Assembly: GCA_030525455.1 (NCBI GenBank)
Contig: JAUNER010000018.1
Span: 1 to 53,855, forward strand
Source of the DNA: Akkermansia sp.
Lineage (GTDB): Bacteria; Verrucomicrobiota; Verrucomicrobiia; Verrucomicrobiales; Akkermansiaceae
Direction: 5' to 3'
DNA length: 53,855 bases
The translations under genes were made by a program, and so were the position numbers. The notes under the pieces are model-generated. The model worked only from the letters and a program-made list of their open reading frames with translations, made no database searches and was not told the origin of the DNA. Below are positions 9,261-18,333 of the stretch, piece by piece (within the stretch, counting starts at the first letter, position 1; each line of letters starts with the position of its first letter).

Positions 9261-9288
9261 ATGATAAATACCCCAAAAAGTCAATCAA
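9261..9288 (-). promoter_or_regulatory. Sigma-70 promoter of the EF-hand gene, leaderless geometry
   Basis: Minus strand: TTGATT (9283-9288), 16-nt spacer, TATCAT (9261-9266), then 5 nt and ATG (9255). Confidence 0.55.
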
Positions 9289-9294
9289 GTTTCA

Positions 9295-9351
9295 AAAAAA
9301 CACCTACCTATGCTAGTCTTTAACATTATAAAGCCCAGATATAGGTAGGTG
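9295..9351 (-). terminator. Terminator of the rmlB-yajC operon
   Basis: Perfect 11-bp arms CACCTACCTAT / ATAGGTAGGTG (9301-9311, 9341-9351) enclose a 29-nt loop. On the minus strand the stem is followed by a run of T. It lies just after the yajC stop. Confidence 0.8.
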
Positions 9352-9382
9352 AAAACAAAATTATATCAAAAAAAGCAATAGC

Positions 9383-9751
9383 TTACTTGTCTACACGAAC
9401 AATAGCCTGCTTTTCAACTTCAATGATAACACCCTCGGCAATCTTCAAATTAACGGTAGATTCATTTACTTTTTCAATCATCCCGTGAATACCGGCATTT
9501 GTTACCACCTTATTACCACGCTCAAGGGCGGCAAGACGAGCTTCTTGTTCCTTAGCAGCCTTGCGTTGAGGACGAATCAATACCACCCAAAACAACACAA
9601 TGCAAATAACAAACATCATCATGTCGCCACCTAAAAAACCGCCTAAACCTCCGGAAGATTCCTGAGTTTGTGGTGCAGGTGTTGGAGCAGGAGCTGTCGT
9701 CGTTGTAGTTGTTGCTGCCGGAGCAGCCTGAGCTAATGTAAAGATAGTCAT
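9383..9751 (-). CDS. yajC: Preprotein translocase subunit YajC
   Basis: 122 aa. YajC is a small inner-membrane partner of SecDF. One transmembrane segment (MMMFVICIVLFWVVLI) is followed at once by RPQRKAAKEQEARLAAL, then by the KVVTNAGIHGMI segment typical of the family. The N-terminal 40 residues are unusual, a Thr/Ala/Pro-rich stretch ahead of the membrane helix. The start overlaps the tgt stop by 4 bp (ATGA). secDF itself is 11.5 kb away, whereas tgt-yajC-secD are contiguous in many bacteria. Confidence 0.94.
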   Translation of the reverse strand: MTIFTLAQAAPAATTTTTTAPAPTPAPQTQESSGGLGGFLGGDMMMFVICIVLFWVVLIRPQRKAAKEQEARLAALERGNKVVTNAGIHGMIEKVNESTVNLKIAEGVIIEVEKQAIVRVDK

Positions 9752-10893
9752 AATAATTCGTTTGCTTTGTATCGCGAGATGAATGAGTCCTTAAAGGAAG
9801 CGAAGTTCCCGGCGGCGATAGCCTCTCGCGCTTGAGCCATCATCCGCAGATAGAATTCCAGATTTTGGAAAGAAAGCAATCTTAAAGCGAGTATTTCTCC
9901 GGCTTTAAACAAATGACGCACGTAAGCACGTGAGAATTGCGTGACATGAGGATGACCTTCGGGGTCTATTGGGCGTTTATCTTTAGCCCATCTCTGATTT
10001 TTAATGTGCATAGGACCATCAGGAGTCATGGCAATTCCATGGCGAGCCAATCGTGTAGGCATGACACAGTCAAACATATCAACCCCACGAGAAATCATCT
10101 CTAAAATCTGAGGTGGAGTACCAAGACCCATAGCATACCGCGGTTTATTTTCCGGCAAAAATGGGGCACTATGGTCGATGGCTTTGAGCATTTCCTCTTC
10201 AGGCTCACCCACAGAAACCCCACCAATAGCGTAGCCATCAAAATCCATACCGGCTAATTCCTCTGCACACTGTTTACGTAAATCAGCATACACGGAGCCT
10301 TGTACAATGCCAAAATGGTGTTGTCTCCCTTCACCGGAGTTAGGCTTATTTTCATTTATCCACGATTTGCATCGTTCTGCCCAGCGAAGAGTTAAACCTA
10401 GTGATTTTTCTGCATATTTACGGTCACATGGGTATGGAGGACATTCATCAAACAACATGGCAATATCGCTCCCCAATTCCGCTTGAATCTGCATGGACCG
10501 CTCAGGGCTCAGCATCATCCTTGAGCCATCCAAGTGATTCTGAAAGCGTACCCCCTCTTCTGTAATTTTTCTCAATTTCGCTAACGACCATACTTGGAAT
10601 CCACCAGAATCCGTCAGAATCGGGCGCTTCCACCCAGAAAATTCATGCAAGCCCCCCATTTCCTTTACCAACTCCGAACCAGGACGTATGGATAAATGGT
10701 AGGTATTACCCAAAATAATTTTTGCCCCAAGAGCTTCTAAATCCTGTGGATGAAGAGTTTTCACAGACCCTTGTGTACCAACAGGCATAAAAATAGGCGT
10801 AGGCACGGAACCATGGGGCAATTCTAATGTCCCTAACCGAGCATCAGTCGATGCATCTTTTTGATGAAGTGTAAACGGCATGTCTCTAGGCAA
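9748..10893 (-). CDS. tgt: tRNA-guanine transglycosylase, zinc site lost
   Basis: 381 aa. Bacterial Tgt swaps guanine-34 for preQ1 in queuosine tRNAs. Catalytic parts are intact: LTDSGGFQVWSL with the base-binding Asp, the GGVSVGEPEEEM loop and MFDCVMPTR with the nucleophile Asp. The zinc site is not. The family motif CxCxxC just before SRAYLHHL is here GHPHVTQ before SRAYVRHL, and the fourth ligand, His in IHNL, is Gln (SFQNL). So all four ligands (Cys302, Cys304, Cys307, His333 in E. coli numbering) are absent together. The frame is clean and length normal, so this is a variant rather than a broken gene. It overlaps trmB by 8 bp and yajC by 4 bp. Confidence 0.94.
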   Translation of the reverse strand: MPRDMPFTLHQKDASTDARLGTLELPHGSVPTPIFMPVGTQGSVKTLHPQDLEALGAKIILGNTYHLSIRPGSELVKEMGGLHEFSGWKRPILTDSGGFQVWSLAKLRKITEEGVRFQNHLDGSRMMLSPERSMQIQAELGSDIAMLFDECPPYPCDRKYAEKSLGLTLRWAERCKSWINENKPNSGEGRQHHFGIVQGSVYADLRKQCAEELAGMDFDGYAIGGVSVGEPEEEMLKAIDHSAPFLPENKPRYAMGLGTPPQILEMISRGVDMFDCVMPTRLARHGIAMTPDGPMHIKNQRWAKDKRPIDPEGHPHVTQFSRAYVRHLFKAGEILALRLLSFQNLEFYLRMMAQAREAIAAGNFASFKDSFISRYKANELL

Positions 10894-11482
10894 TTTTTTT
10901 CTTTATAAATCTAGCTCTATAAATAGGTTTTCCCATAGATTCCCATTGGAGCTGAAAGTCCGTCTTTGGATAATAAAAAGCATCTTCGGGCCACTCAATT
11001 TGCTCAAAGAGACCACTCTGCTCAACGTGCTCCAATACCCATTGAAAATATTCCTCATGGTCTGTCTTAAACAAAAACTCACCATCATCCGTCAAGGCTC
11101 GACTTAAAATGGGCAAAAAATCTTGTTGAACGAGTCGGTTTTTATGGTGTCTTTCTTTCGGCCAAGGATCTGGGCATAAGTAATGTAAACGAGAAATACA
11201 TTTTGGCTCCATAAGCCATTCTAAAAAATAGCGACTCTCTATGCGACACACTCGTACATTTTCAATGCCTAATTGAGCGGCTTTCGAGCAAACGCCACGA
11301 ACACGCCCTAATAATCGCTCAATACCCAAAAATCGTCTATCGGGATAATGCCCAGCCATTTGTAACAAAAATCCACCATCCCCACAGCCTAAATCTACTT
11401 CAAACGGACCATCTGTACCAAATATATCTTTGGGAGATAGCTTACCAAAATAGTTTTCCGGGATAAATCCTATAGATGACAT
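10886..11482 (-). CDS. trmB: tRNA (guanine-N7-)-methyltransferase
   Basis: 198 aa. It methylates G46 of tRNA using S-adenosylmethionine. Motif I DLGCGDGGFLLQ lies near residue 32 and the TrmB signature CPDPWPKERHHKNR follows at about 125. It is slightly shorter than E. coli TrmB, lacking much of the N-terminal extension. It lies 22 bp after rmlA and overlaps tgt, so a sugar-nucleotide pair and tRNA modification genes share one operon. Confidence 0.95.
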   Translation of the reverse strand: MSSIGFIPENYFGKLSPKDIFGTDGPFEVDLGCGDGGFLLQMAGHYPDRRFLGIERLLGRVRGVCSKAAQLGIENVRVCRIESRYFLEWLMEPKCISRLHYLCPDPWPKERHHKNRLVQQDFLPILSRALTDDGEFLFKTDHEEYFQWVLEHVEQSGLFEQIEWPEDAFYYPKTDFQLQWESMGKPIYRARFIKKKIA

Positions 11483-11504
11483 ATTCTCTTTACGTTGTGT
11501 TAAT

Positions 11505-12389
11505 TTACTTTTTTGATGGCCTAGGTAGGGTTAGAATTTCAAGCAAATACTTACCATAATCCGTGTTTTTCATCATCTCTGCCTGACGACTAATCATTTC
11601 GGCATCAATCCAATGGTTGTTATAGGCAATTTCTTCTAAACAAGCAACTTTAAACCCTTGGTGATGCTGAATGGTACGGACAAACATGGAAGCTTCCAGC
11701 AATGAATCATGCGTGCCGGTATCTAACCAAGTATAGCCTCGATTCAAAATTTCTACAGTTAATTGTGCTCGTTTAAGATATTCTTGATTCACAGAAGTGA
11801 TTTCAAGCTCACCTCTAGCAGATTTTGAAACACTGTGTGCTATTTCTACTACTTGATTATCATAAAAATACAACCCTGTAACGGCAATATCTGATCTTGG
11901 TTGGCTAGGTTTTTCCTCTATCGAAATAACTCGACCGTCATCATTAAATTCTACCACACCAAACCGCTGAGGGTCATGAACTTGATAACCAAACAACGTA
12001 GCACCCTGTTGTAATGTGGCGGCTTTACGCAGTTTTTCTGTAAGCCCTCGCCCATAAAATATATTATCGCCCAAGACCAGGGCCACAGCATCGTTCCCAA
12101 TAAAGTCAGCTCCAAGAATAAATGCCTGTGCCAAGCCCTCTGGTTGCGGTTGTTCACAATACTCAAAATGAACCCCAAACTGGGCACCATCACCCAGAAG
12201 TTCCTTATATAAAACTAAGTCTGAAGGAGTTGATATAATTAAAATTTCCCGAATCCCTGCCAACATAAGCACAGAAATGGGATAATACACCATAGGTTTA
12301 TCGTATATCGGCAATAATTGTTTACTGACCGATAATGTGACGGGAAACAATCGTGAACCGCGTCCACCTGCTAATACGATACCCTTCAT
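11505..12389 (-). CDS. rmlA: Glucose-1-phosphate thymidylyltransferase
   Basis: 294 aa, standard length. It makes dTDP-glucose, the first step to dTDP-rhamnose and related deoxysugars. The N-terminal nucleotide-binding motif is [13 protein letters not shown], followed by [27 protein letters not shown] and [11 protein letters not shown], as in RmlA/RfbA. It follows rmlB by 9 bp. No rmlC or rmlD is seen in the window, so the final sugar cannot be stated. Confidence 0.97.
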   Translation of the reverse strand: MKGIVLAGGRGSRLFPVTLSVSKQLLPIYDKPMVYYPISVLMLAGIREILIISTPSDLVLYKELLGDGAQFGVHFEYCEQPQPEGLAQAFILGADFIGNDAVALVLGDNIFYGRGLTEKLRKAATLQQGATLFGYQVHDPQRFGVVEFNDDGRVISIEEKPSQPRSDIAVTGLYFYDNQVVEIAHSVSKSARGELEITSVNQEYLKRAQLTVEILNRGYTWLDTGTHDSLLEASMFVRTIQHHQGFKVACLEEIAYNNHWIDAEMISRQAEMMKNTDYGKYLLEILTLPRPSKK

Positions 12390-12398
12390 GTGAATAGT

Positions 12399-13451
12399 TT
12401 ACTTATTTATCCCTAACCGCTCAAGCCGATAATCACCAGATAAAATTTGCTCCCACCAAGCTTTATTTTCCAGATACCACTCTATAGTTTTACGGAATCC
12501 GGAACTATGATTCTGTTGAGGTTCCCAATGAAGTTCTCTTTTTATTTTTCCGGCATCTATTGCGTATCGCAAATCATGACCGGGTCTATCCTGAACAAAC
12601 ACAATTTGCTCGGCATAACTTCTGCCATCTTCTCGGGGCCTTAACTCATCTAAGTGCTTACATATAAGTTTTACCAAGTCTAAATTGGTCATTTCATTGT
12701 TACCACCTATATTATAAGTTTCTCCTATTTTGCCACTTGAAACGACAGTCAATAATGCCTCGCAATGGTCTACAACGTATAACCAATCTCGCACATTTTC
12801 GCCCTTACCATAAATAGGGATGTCCCGCCCGGCTATGGCATTTAATATCACCACAGGTATGAGTTTTTCGGGAAATTGGTAAGGACCATAATTATTTGAA
12901 CAATTTGTAATTAAAGTAGGTAGGCCAAAAGTATCATGCCAAGCACGAACTAAGTGGTCACTTGAAGCTTTACTGGCAGAATAAGGGGAATGTGGGCGAT
13001 ATGGTGTTTCTTCCGTAAATAGCCCCTCTTCTCCTAATGAACCATAAACCTCATCCGTTGAAATATGATGAAACCTAAATGTTTTTTTTCCCTCCTCGCT
13101 TAAACTTCGATAATATTCTAGGGCACATTGCAACATCGTAAAGGTCCCCATCACATTGGTCGTCATAAAATCCCCTGGTGCATCAATAGAGCGATCCACA
13201 TGAGATTCTGCGGCTAAGTGCATTATCCAATTCGGACGAAACTCCGTCATGGCCTGATGCATAGCTTGGGCGTCTCGTACATCTGCTTGCAAAAATTGAT
13301 AATGCTCATGCCCCTCAATGTCTTTTAATGAATGGAGGTTCCCAGCGTAGGTTAAAAGGTCAACATTTAATACATTATACCCTCGACTTATAAGTAATCT
13401 TACCAAATTGGAACCAATAAACCCTGCTCCGCCGGTAACTAAAACTTTCAT
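12399..13451 (-). CDS. rmlB: dTDP-glucose 4,6-dehydratase
   Basis: 350 aa. It converts dTDP-glucose to the 4-keto-6-deoxy intermediate. [14 protein letters not shown] near the N-terminus is the NAD-binding Rossmann motif; [25 protein letters not shown] and [15 protein letters not shown] (catalytic Tyr and Lys) follow in order. The frame is open 21 codons further upstream, but the extension lacks family similarity and [13 protein letters not shown] is the normal RmlB start. First gene of rmlB-rmlA-trmB-tgt-yajC. Confidence 0.97.
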   Translation of the reverse strand: MKVLVTGGAGFIGSNLVRLLISRGYNVLNVDLLTYAGNLHSLKDIEGHEHYQFLQADVRDAQAMHQAMTEFRPNWIMHLAAESHVDRSIDAPGDFMTTNVMGTFTMLQCALEYYRSLSEEGKKTFRFHHISTDEVYGSLGEEGLFTEETPYRPHSPYSASKASSDHLVRAWHDTFGLPTLITNCSNNYGPYQFPEKLIPVVILNAIAGRDIPIYGKGENVRDWLYVVDHCEALLTVVSSGKIGETYNIGGNNEMTNLDLVKLICKHLDELRPREDGRSYAEQIVFVQDRPGHDLRYAIDAGKIKRELHWEPQQNHSSGFRKTIEWYLENKAWWEQILSGDYRLERLGINK

Positions 13452-13474
13452 ATATTTACTCCTGATAATAGATA

Positions 13475-13521
13475 AAAGAAAACCGCCCATGCTTATCCCA
13501 AAACGGGAAAGCATGGGACGG
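13475..13521 (-). terminator. Intrinsic terminator of pfkA
   Basis: A long stem with small internal mismatches (CCGCCCATGCTTATCCC against GGGAAAGCATGGGACGG, 13483-13521) is followed on the minus strand by a T-rich run. It separates pfkA from rmlB. Confidence 0.85.
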
Positions 13522-13572
13522 TGCTGTATAATAAAATCGATTTTGTTCTCAATCTAAGTCCGACGACTTAGA

Positions 13573-14535
13573 CTAACGACTCAAGCCACGACACAAAGAA
13601 ACAATCTCTTCGTTCACGGCATATTGCTGACCAGCTACAGAATCAAGAGTAGCATAGCTATACAAGCCGTCACGATAGACCATAATCTTATTAATTTCGT
13701 CGTTCAGCAAAGCATCTACGGCTCTCGTAGCAAATCGAGTACCCATTAATCTGTCTCGTGCCGTCGGAGAACCACCTCGCTGAACGTGACCTAAAACCGT
13801 TAAACGTGTATCCATGCCGGCTCGCTCAGTAAGCCAACGTGTCAAATATTGAGCAACACGTGTGCCTTCTGCAACAACGGCAATAACACAGCTACCTTCT
13901 TCCTTAATTGCCCCCTGTAATCTATCATAAATAGATTCCAAATCATAAGGAATTTCCGGTACGATACAAATATCTGCACCACTACACAATGCCGTTGTCA
14001 TTGCTAAATAACCACAGTCACGCCCCATTGTTTCAATAACAAAAGCACGATGGTGTGAACGAGCGGTATCTCTCACAGAGTCAATGCAATTCAAAATCAC
14101 ATTCTGAGCTGTATCTACCCCTAAGCAATAGTCTGTACCGGCAATGTCGTTGTCAATAGTGGCTGGAATACCTGCAAATGGAATTTCAAAATCGTTAAAA
14201 AAGTCGTTCAATGCACGAAAGGAACCATCACCCCCCATAATCACAAGCTTGTCAATACCACGTTCTTTCAAATGCATGTATGCTTGCTTACGACATTCAT
14301 ATTCAAAGAATCGTTTTGAACGTGAAGAGCGCAATAAAGTACCGCCACGATAAATCATATCGCGGGTAAGCTCATTTGAAGCTAGCCTAATTTTACCATC
14401 AATCAACCCTTCGAGCCCGTCGTAAACCACATAAGGGTCAACCCCTAATGAACGGGAATGATCCACAGCTGCTTTAATGGCCGGATTCATGCCTGCGGCA
14501 TCGCCGCCTGATGTCATAATGGCAATTCCACTCAT
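13573..14535 (-). CDS. pfkA: 6-phosphofructokinase
   Basis: 320 aa, the size of the bacterial ATP-dependent enzyme. It phosphorylates fructose 6-phosphate in glycolysis. Motifs: MTSGGDAAGMNPAI at the N-terminus, MGGDGSFRAL with a Gly where pyrophosphate-dependent enzymes carry Asp, PATIDNDIAGTD (Ala rather than the Lys of PPi enzymes), and MGRDCGYLAM. These favour ATP as donor, by inference. It stands alone with its own terminator. pgk and gap are also in the window, but 14-17 kb away. Confidence 0.95.
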   Translation of the reverse strand: MSGIAIMTSGGDAAGMNPAIKAAVDHSRSLGVDPYVVYDGLEGLIDGKIRLASNELTRDMIYRGGTLLRSSRSKRFFEYECRKQAYMHLKERGIDKLVIMGGDGSFRALNDFFNDFEIPFAGIPATIDNDIAGTDYCLGVDTAQNVILNCIDSVRDTARSHHRAFVIETMGRDCGYLAMTTALCSGADICIVPEIPYDLESIYDRLQGAIKEEGSCVIAVVAEGTRVAQYLTRWLTERAGMDTRLTVLGHVQRGGSPTARDRLMGTRFATRAVDALLNDEINKIMVYRDGLYSYATLDSVAGQQYAVNEEIVSLCRGLSR

Positions 14536-14641
14536 AATAAATATAGTTAAACTTTTCCGAAATCAAATACTACTATGATACAAAAATAATGCAAGCACGG
14601 AATTTTTTTCTGGCACATTTAATTCTTCCATTTCATCATGT

Positions 14642-15379
14642 ATGCCAATGAACGAAATTGCTTCCACTCTCCTACAAATCACAGCAATCCTTCGCGATGA
14701 TGTCGCTAAGCTAGAGTTTTCGCATCCTGTGCAATATACTTATAATCCACTAACTTACGCATGGGAACCACATGAGTTATATATCAAAAAATATGGTAAT
14801 TCGAAGAAAAAAAACCTATTTCTAGGCATGAATCCCGGGCCATTTGGGATGGCTCAGACAGGAGTTCCCTTTGGCGAAGTTAATGCTGTCATGAACTGGC
14901 TTCACATACACAGCAACTACACTCCACCCCAAAACACACATCCGAAACGCCCAATTCTAGGGTTTAATTGTCCTCGTTCAGAAGTCAGTGGGCGTCGATT
15001 ATGGGGCTTGTTTGCAGAGCATTTCACTGATGCAGAACATTTCTTTGAAGACAACTATGTGGCTAATTATTGTCCTCTTATTTGGATGTCTGAATCAGGA
15101 GCCAACATAACGCCGGACAAATTACCCGCAGAACAGCAAAATGCAGTCGATAACGCATGTATGAAACACCTCGTACAGCTTATCTCTACCCTAGAAACAC
15201 ATACTCTCATAGGTGTGGGGGCATACGCTACAAAAAAACTGCAAGCTGCTGCAAAACAACTTCCAAATAAAACATTTACTATCGGCACCTTATTGCACCC
15301 TAGTCCAGCCTCTCCGATTGCCAATAAGCTCTGGCCTAGTCGCCCTACCGAACAATTAAAAGAGCTGCATATTATTTAA
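14642..15379 (+). CDS. SMUG1-type uracil-DNA glycosylase
   Basis: 245 aa. This base-excision enzyme removes uracil and 5-hydroxymethyluracil from DNA. Motif 1 GMNPGPFGMAQTGVPFGEV (about residues 61-79) is the SMUG1 form, and motif 2 HPSPASPIANKLW lies near residue 220. SMUG1 is best known from animals; in bacteria it has a patchy distribution that includes Opitutus-type Verrucomicrobia, which supports the phylum suggestion. It is divergent from pfkA and convergent with the next gene (7 bp between stops). An ATG two codons downstream (14648) is an alternative start. Confidence 0.92.
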   Translation: MPMNEIASTLLQITAILRDDVAKLEFSHPVQYTYNPLTYAWEPHELYIKKYGNSKKKNLFLGMNPGPFGMAQTGVPFGEVNAVMNWLHIHSNYTPPQNTHPKRPILGFNCPRSEVSGRRLWGLFAEHFTDAEHFFEDNYVANYCPLIWMSESGANITPDKLPAEQQNAVDNACMKHLVQLISTLETHTLIGVGAYATKKLQAAAKQLPNKTFTIGTLLHPSPASPIANKLWPSRPTEQLKELHII

Positions 15380-15386
15380 CTCAGCA

Positions 15387-16391
15387 TCAAAGATTTCTTT
15401 GACGTGCATTTGTTAAATGTAACGTCACAGAGACGCTATCTGTTCTCGGTAATATGTATTTATGCAGGGTGACATCAACGTGCCAAGCATTAAAGTCATG
15501 TAAACAGATTTTAGCTAAATCCTCGGCTAAAGTTTCTACCAATTTGCGAGGACATCTAAGAGCTTCTGCTCTCAAGGCCTTTGACAATGAATCGTAACAA
15601 ACAGTACGTGAAAAATCATCATTTATCCCTACCAATGTTTCATCTGGGTAAAATGATAAATCTAGCTTCAAAGTTTGCATTTCTGCACGTTCCTCGTCTG
15701 GTACACCAATGTACGTATCTAATTCCAATCCATGTATATTAATGGAATCTTTAGAATCGCTTGGCAAGGGGAACCGTCTCATTAAAGTACGAAGTACCAT
15801 TAGGTTTGGCACAATCATATCCGGGGCGACTTTAGATAATTGACTAGCATCATTGTAGCCGGTCAATACAGCAATAGAGGTAATGCCTGCATGATGAGCA
15901 GTTTCTACATCATGCTGCATATCACCTATAAAGGCGGTTTCGTGGGCATGAAGCCCATGTTGTGCCAAAAGACTATGTATATGTGCATCCTTGTGCCTAA
16001 TGCCAGAATGAATAGCCTCAAAATAATGGAATAAGCCCAGCTCTTTACATTGCACCTCAAATTCTTTAGCATCAACACTTGTCAATATAAAACACCGCAC
16101 GCCGCGAGCTTTGCAAAATTCTAAGAATTCACGAGCATAGGGCAAAACAGAAACAGGTGCCTGAGATACGCGAAAGGCATAACGGAAATGATCTTCTAAT
16201 TCATCTAAATCTGCCTGCGGTAAAACCCTTGCATAATAATCCGGATATGGTAACTGAAATTCAGCTCGGAAAGCTTCCCTATCTAATGGGGCTTTACCAT
16301 ACTGCGAAAAAACATAATTAGAAGCATCTAAGGTTAATTGTAAATCATCAACTAAAGTCCCTGACCAGTCAAATATAATATTCTTAAACAT
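15387..16391 (-). CDS. HAD phosphatase fused to dihydroneopterin aldolase
   Basis: 334 aa, two domains in one uninterrupted frame. Residues 1-205 are a HAD-superfamily hydrolase: nucleophile Asp8 in FDWSGTLVDD, Thr104 in ILTSVD, Lys134 in RHKD, and Asp157/Asp161 in GDMQHD. The usual acid-base Asp two residues after the nucleophile is Ser10. Residues 216-334 are FolB: the Glu233/234 region, Tyr266, Glu286 and Lys311 match the catalytic and pterin-binding positions of known aldolases. FolB cleaves dihydroneopterin to hydroxymethyl-dihydropterin in folate synthesis. Dihydroneopterin must first lose its phosphate, so the HAD half may do that; this is inference. It is the last gene after grpE-dnaJ-rsmE. 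Confidence 0.9.
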   Translation of the reverse strand: MFKNIIFDWSGTLVDDLQLTLDASNYVFSQYGKAPLDREAFRAEFQLPYPDYYARVLPQADLDELEDHFRYAFRVSQAPVSVLPYAREFLEFCKARGVRCFILTSVDAKEFEVQCKELGLFHYFEAIHSGIRHKDAHIHSLLAQHGLHAHETAFIGDMQHDVETAHHAGITSIAVLTGYNDASQLSKVAPDMIVPNLMVLRTLMRRFPLPSDSKDSINIHGLELDTYIGVPDEERAEMQTLKLDLSFYPDETLVGINDDFSRTVCYDSLSKALRAEALRCPRKLVETLAEDLAKICLHDFNAWHVDVTLHKYILPRTDSVSVTLHLTNARQRNL

Positions 16392-16411
16392 CGATTGCTT
16401 CCTTTTTTATG

Positions 16412-17149
16412 TTAATCTAGGGCATATCGCATTGCCGCAATGCCAAACATACTGGCTGTCTCCACTCGAAGAACTATCGGACCTAACGAGACAGGCACAA
16501 AATCTGCATCCAAAGCTCTTTGTGTTTCTGCATCGGTAAAATCGCCTTCCGGACCTACCAATAATGAAACTTTGCGTATGTTTTGCACACGTGCTTCTTC
16601 TAATACATCTCTAACGGGACGTACCCCAGGAACTAAAGAGGCAATAACACGAAGCCCCATGGGGAGCTGCCCTTGTATCCACTCATTATAGTAAATAGGC
16701 GTATGCACGATAGGCAATGTATTTTGACCACATTGCTTACATGCCTCTAATGCTGTACGTTGCCATTTTTTTTGTTTGGCAGATGCTTCCTTTACATTTA
16801 ATCGCACAATGGTTCGCTCTGTAATCAAAGGCACAATAGCAGAAACACCTAACTCAACTGCCTTTTGGATAATAAAATCCATATTTGAACCTTTAGGGAC
16901 TGACTGGCACAAAGTAATATGTGCGAGTTCTTGTTTCTCTTCACACATATCACCGGGAATTAATAACACAGAATTCCCATGCGGAGATTCTGCTACTTCT
17001 GCATTTGCCGCACGTCCCTCACCATCAAAAACCACACATTTATCACCCTTTTTTAATCGCATCACGCGTGCAGCATGATGTGCTTCATCACCTGTTAATT
17101 CCCATACAGATGATTGCCAATCTTTTGCTGGCAAATAAAACCGGGCCAT
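16412..17149 (-). CDS. rsmE: 16S rRNA (uracil-1498-N3)-methyltransferase
   Basis: 245 aa. RsmE methylates U1498 of 16S rRNA. The N-terminal PUA-like part contains TGDEAHHAARVMRLKKGD, and the SPOUT knot near the C-terminus shows SLLVGPEGDFTDAE and SLGPIVLRVETAS, both family signatures. It sits 15 bp downstream of dnaJ on the same strand, an arrangement (dnaJ then rsmE) also known in Firmicutes heat-shock operons. Confidence 0.95.
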   Translation of the reverse strand: MARFYLPAKDWQSSVWELTGDEAHHAARVMRLKKGDKCVVFDGEGRAANAEVAESPHGNSVLLIPGDMCEEKQELAHITLCQSVPKGSNMDFIIQKAVELGVSAIVPLITERTIVRLNVKEASAKQKKWQRTALEACKQCGQNTLPIVHTPIYYNEWIQGQLPMGLRVIASLVPGVRPVRDVLEEARVQNIRKVSLLVGPEGDFTDAETQRALDADFVPVSLGPIVLRVETASMFGIAAMRYALD

Positions 17150-17164
17150 AAGTTGTGAGGTTTC

Positions 17165-18313
17165 TTATTCTTCGTTCAAATACGTTGCCGCCTTGGCATC
17201 AAATGCGACGCATTCCGGTTGATTGCGTTTATACTCCAATGAGTCCAAGAATGCATCCAGCAAGCCTTTTTGCTTCTTGTCTAACTTCACAGGAATTTCA
17301 ATATCAACTTCAATAAGCATATCACCTCTTTGAGAACTTCTCAATACAGGCATACCTTTGCCCTTAAGTCTGAAAATCATACCATTTTGAGTCCCCTCTG
17401 GCAACTTAATGGCAGAAGCACCTTCCAATGTAGGCACTTTTAGCTTACCTCCGGATAAAGCTAACCCCAATGGAACCGGTACTGTACATACTAAATCAGC
17501 CCCTTCGCGTGAAAAAATCTCATGTGGCAAAACTTCAATAAATACATGCAAATCCCCTGTAGGACCGCCATGTACACCGGCATCACCCTCACCACTTACA
17601 CGCATTTGCTGACCGGAAGCAATACCGGCAGGAATATTTATCGTTAGCGGTGATTCTGATCGCACACGACCTTCGCCATGACAACTTGAGCATGGGTCGG
17701 TAATTACCTCACCTGAGCCGTGGCAGTGCGGACAAGTTGATTGTTGAACGAAAAACCCACTCTGTTGGGTAATGACACCTGTACCTCTACAGGTCGAACA
17801 CGTTTTAAACGATTCCTTCCCCCCCTTAGCACCGGAACCGCCACATTTTTCACAACTAACAAGTCGCTCTATAGCCAGAGTTTTTCTACATCCCTTGGCA
17901 GCTTCTTCCAGAGTAATATCCAAGTCGTAACGCAAATCAGAACCAGGACGTTTACTGGAGCGTCGCTGACCACCGCGAGCACCGCTAAACATATCCCCAA
18001 ATCCGCCCATACCGGAAAACATTTGGGCAAATATATCCATCGGGTCTTGGAAACCACCCCCGAACCCACCGCCGGCATGTCCACCTTGTTCAAATGCGGA
18101 ATGGCCAAAGCGATCATACGCAGCTTTTTTATCCGGGTTTGAGAGCACATCGTATGCTTCCCCCAGTTCCTTGAATTTTTCTTCTGCAGCCGGGTCATCC
18201 GGATTGCGGTCCGGGTGATATTTCAAGGCTAATTTACGATAGGCCTTTTTAATTTCATCATCAGAGGCATTTTTAGACACCCCTAACACTTCGTAATAAT
18301 CTTTCTTAGACAT
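17165..18313 (-). CDS. dnaJ: Chaperone DnaJ
   Basis: 382 aa. J domain with the HPD triad (YHPDRNPDD) at the N-terminus, a Gly/Phe-rich linker, four CxxCxGxG zinc repeats ([32 protein letters not shown]) and a C-terminal substrate-binding region. This is a full type I DnaJ that delivers clients to DnaK and stimulates its ATPase. It follows grpE by 20 bp. dnaK is in a separate unit 24 kb away. Confidence 0.97.
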   Translation of the reverse strand: MSKKDYYEVLGVSKNASDDEIKKAYRKLALKYHPDRNPDDPAAEEKFKELGEAYDVLSNPDKKAAYDRFGHSAFEQGGHAGGGFGGGFQDPMDIFAQMFSGMGGFGDMFSGARGGQRRSSKRPGSDLRYDLDITLEEAAKGCRKTLAIERLVSCEKCGGSGAKGGKESFKTCSTCRGTGVITQQSGFFVQQSTCPHCHGSGEVITDPCSSCHGEGRVRSESPLTINIPAGIASGQQMRVSGEGDAGVHGGPTGDLHVFIEVLPHEIFSREGADLVCTVPVPLGLALSGGKLKVPTLEGASAIKLPEGTQNGMIFRLKGKGMPVLRSSQRGDMLIEVDIEIPVKLDKKQKGLLDAFLDSLEYKRNQPECVAFDAKAATYLNEE

Positions 18314-18333
18314 TGTCTATGAATAAATTTTCG

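Noticed and set aside
17409..18198. Several long frames antisense to dnaJ and similar shadows elsewhere
   Set aside because: They overlap genes with clear protein signatures; the antisense frames show no motifs and follow from the base composition of the sense gene.
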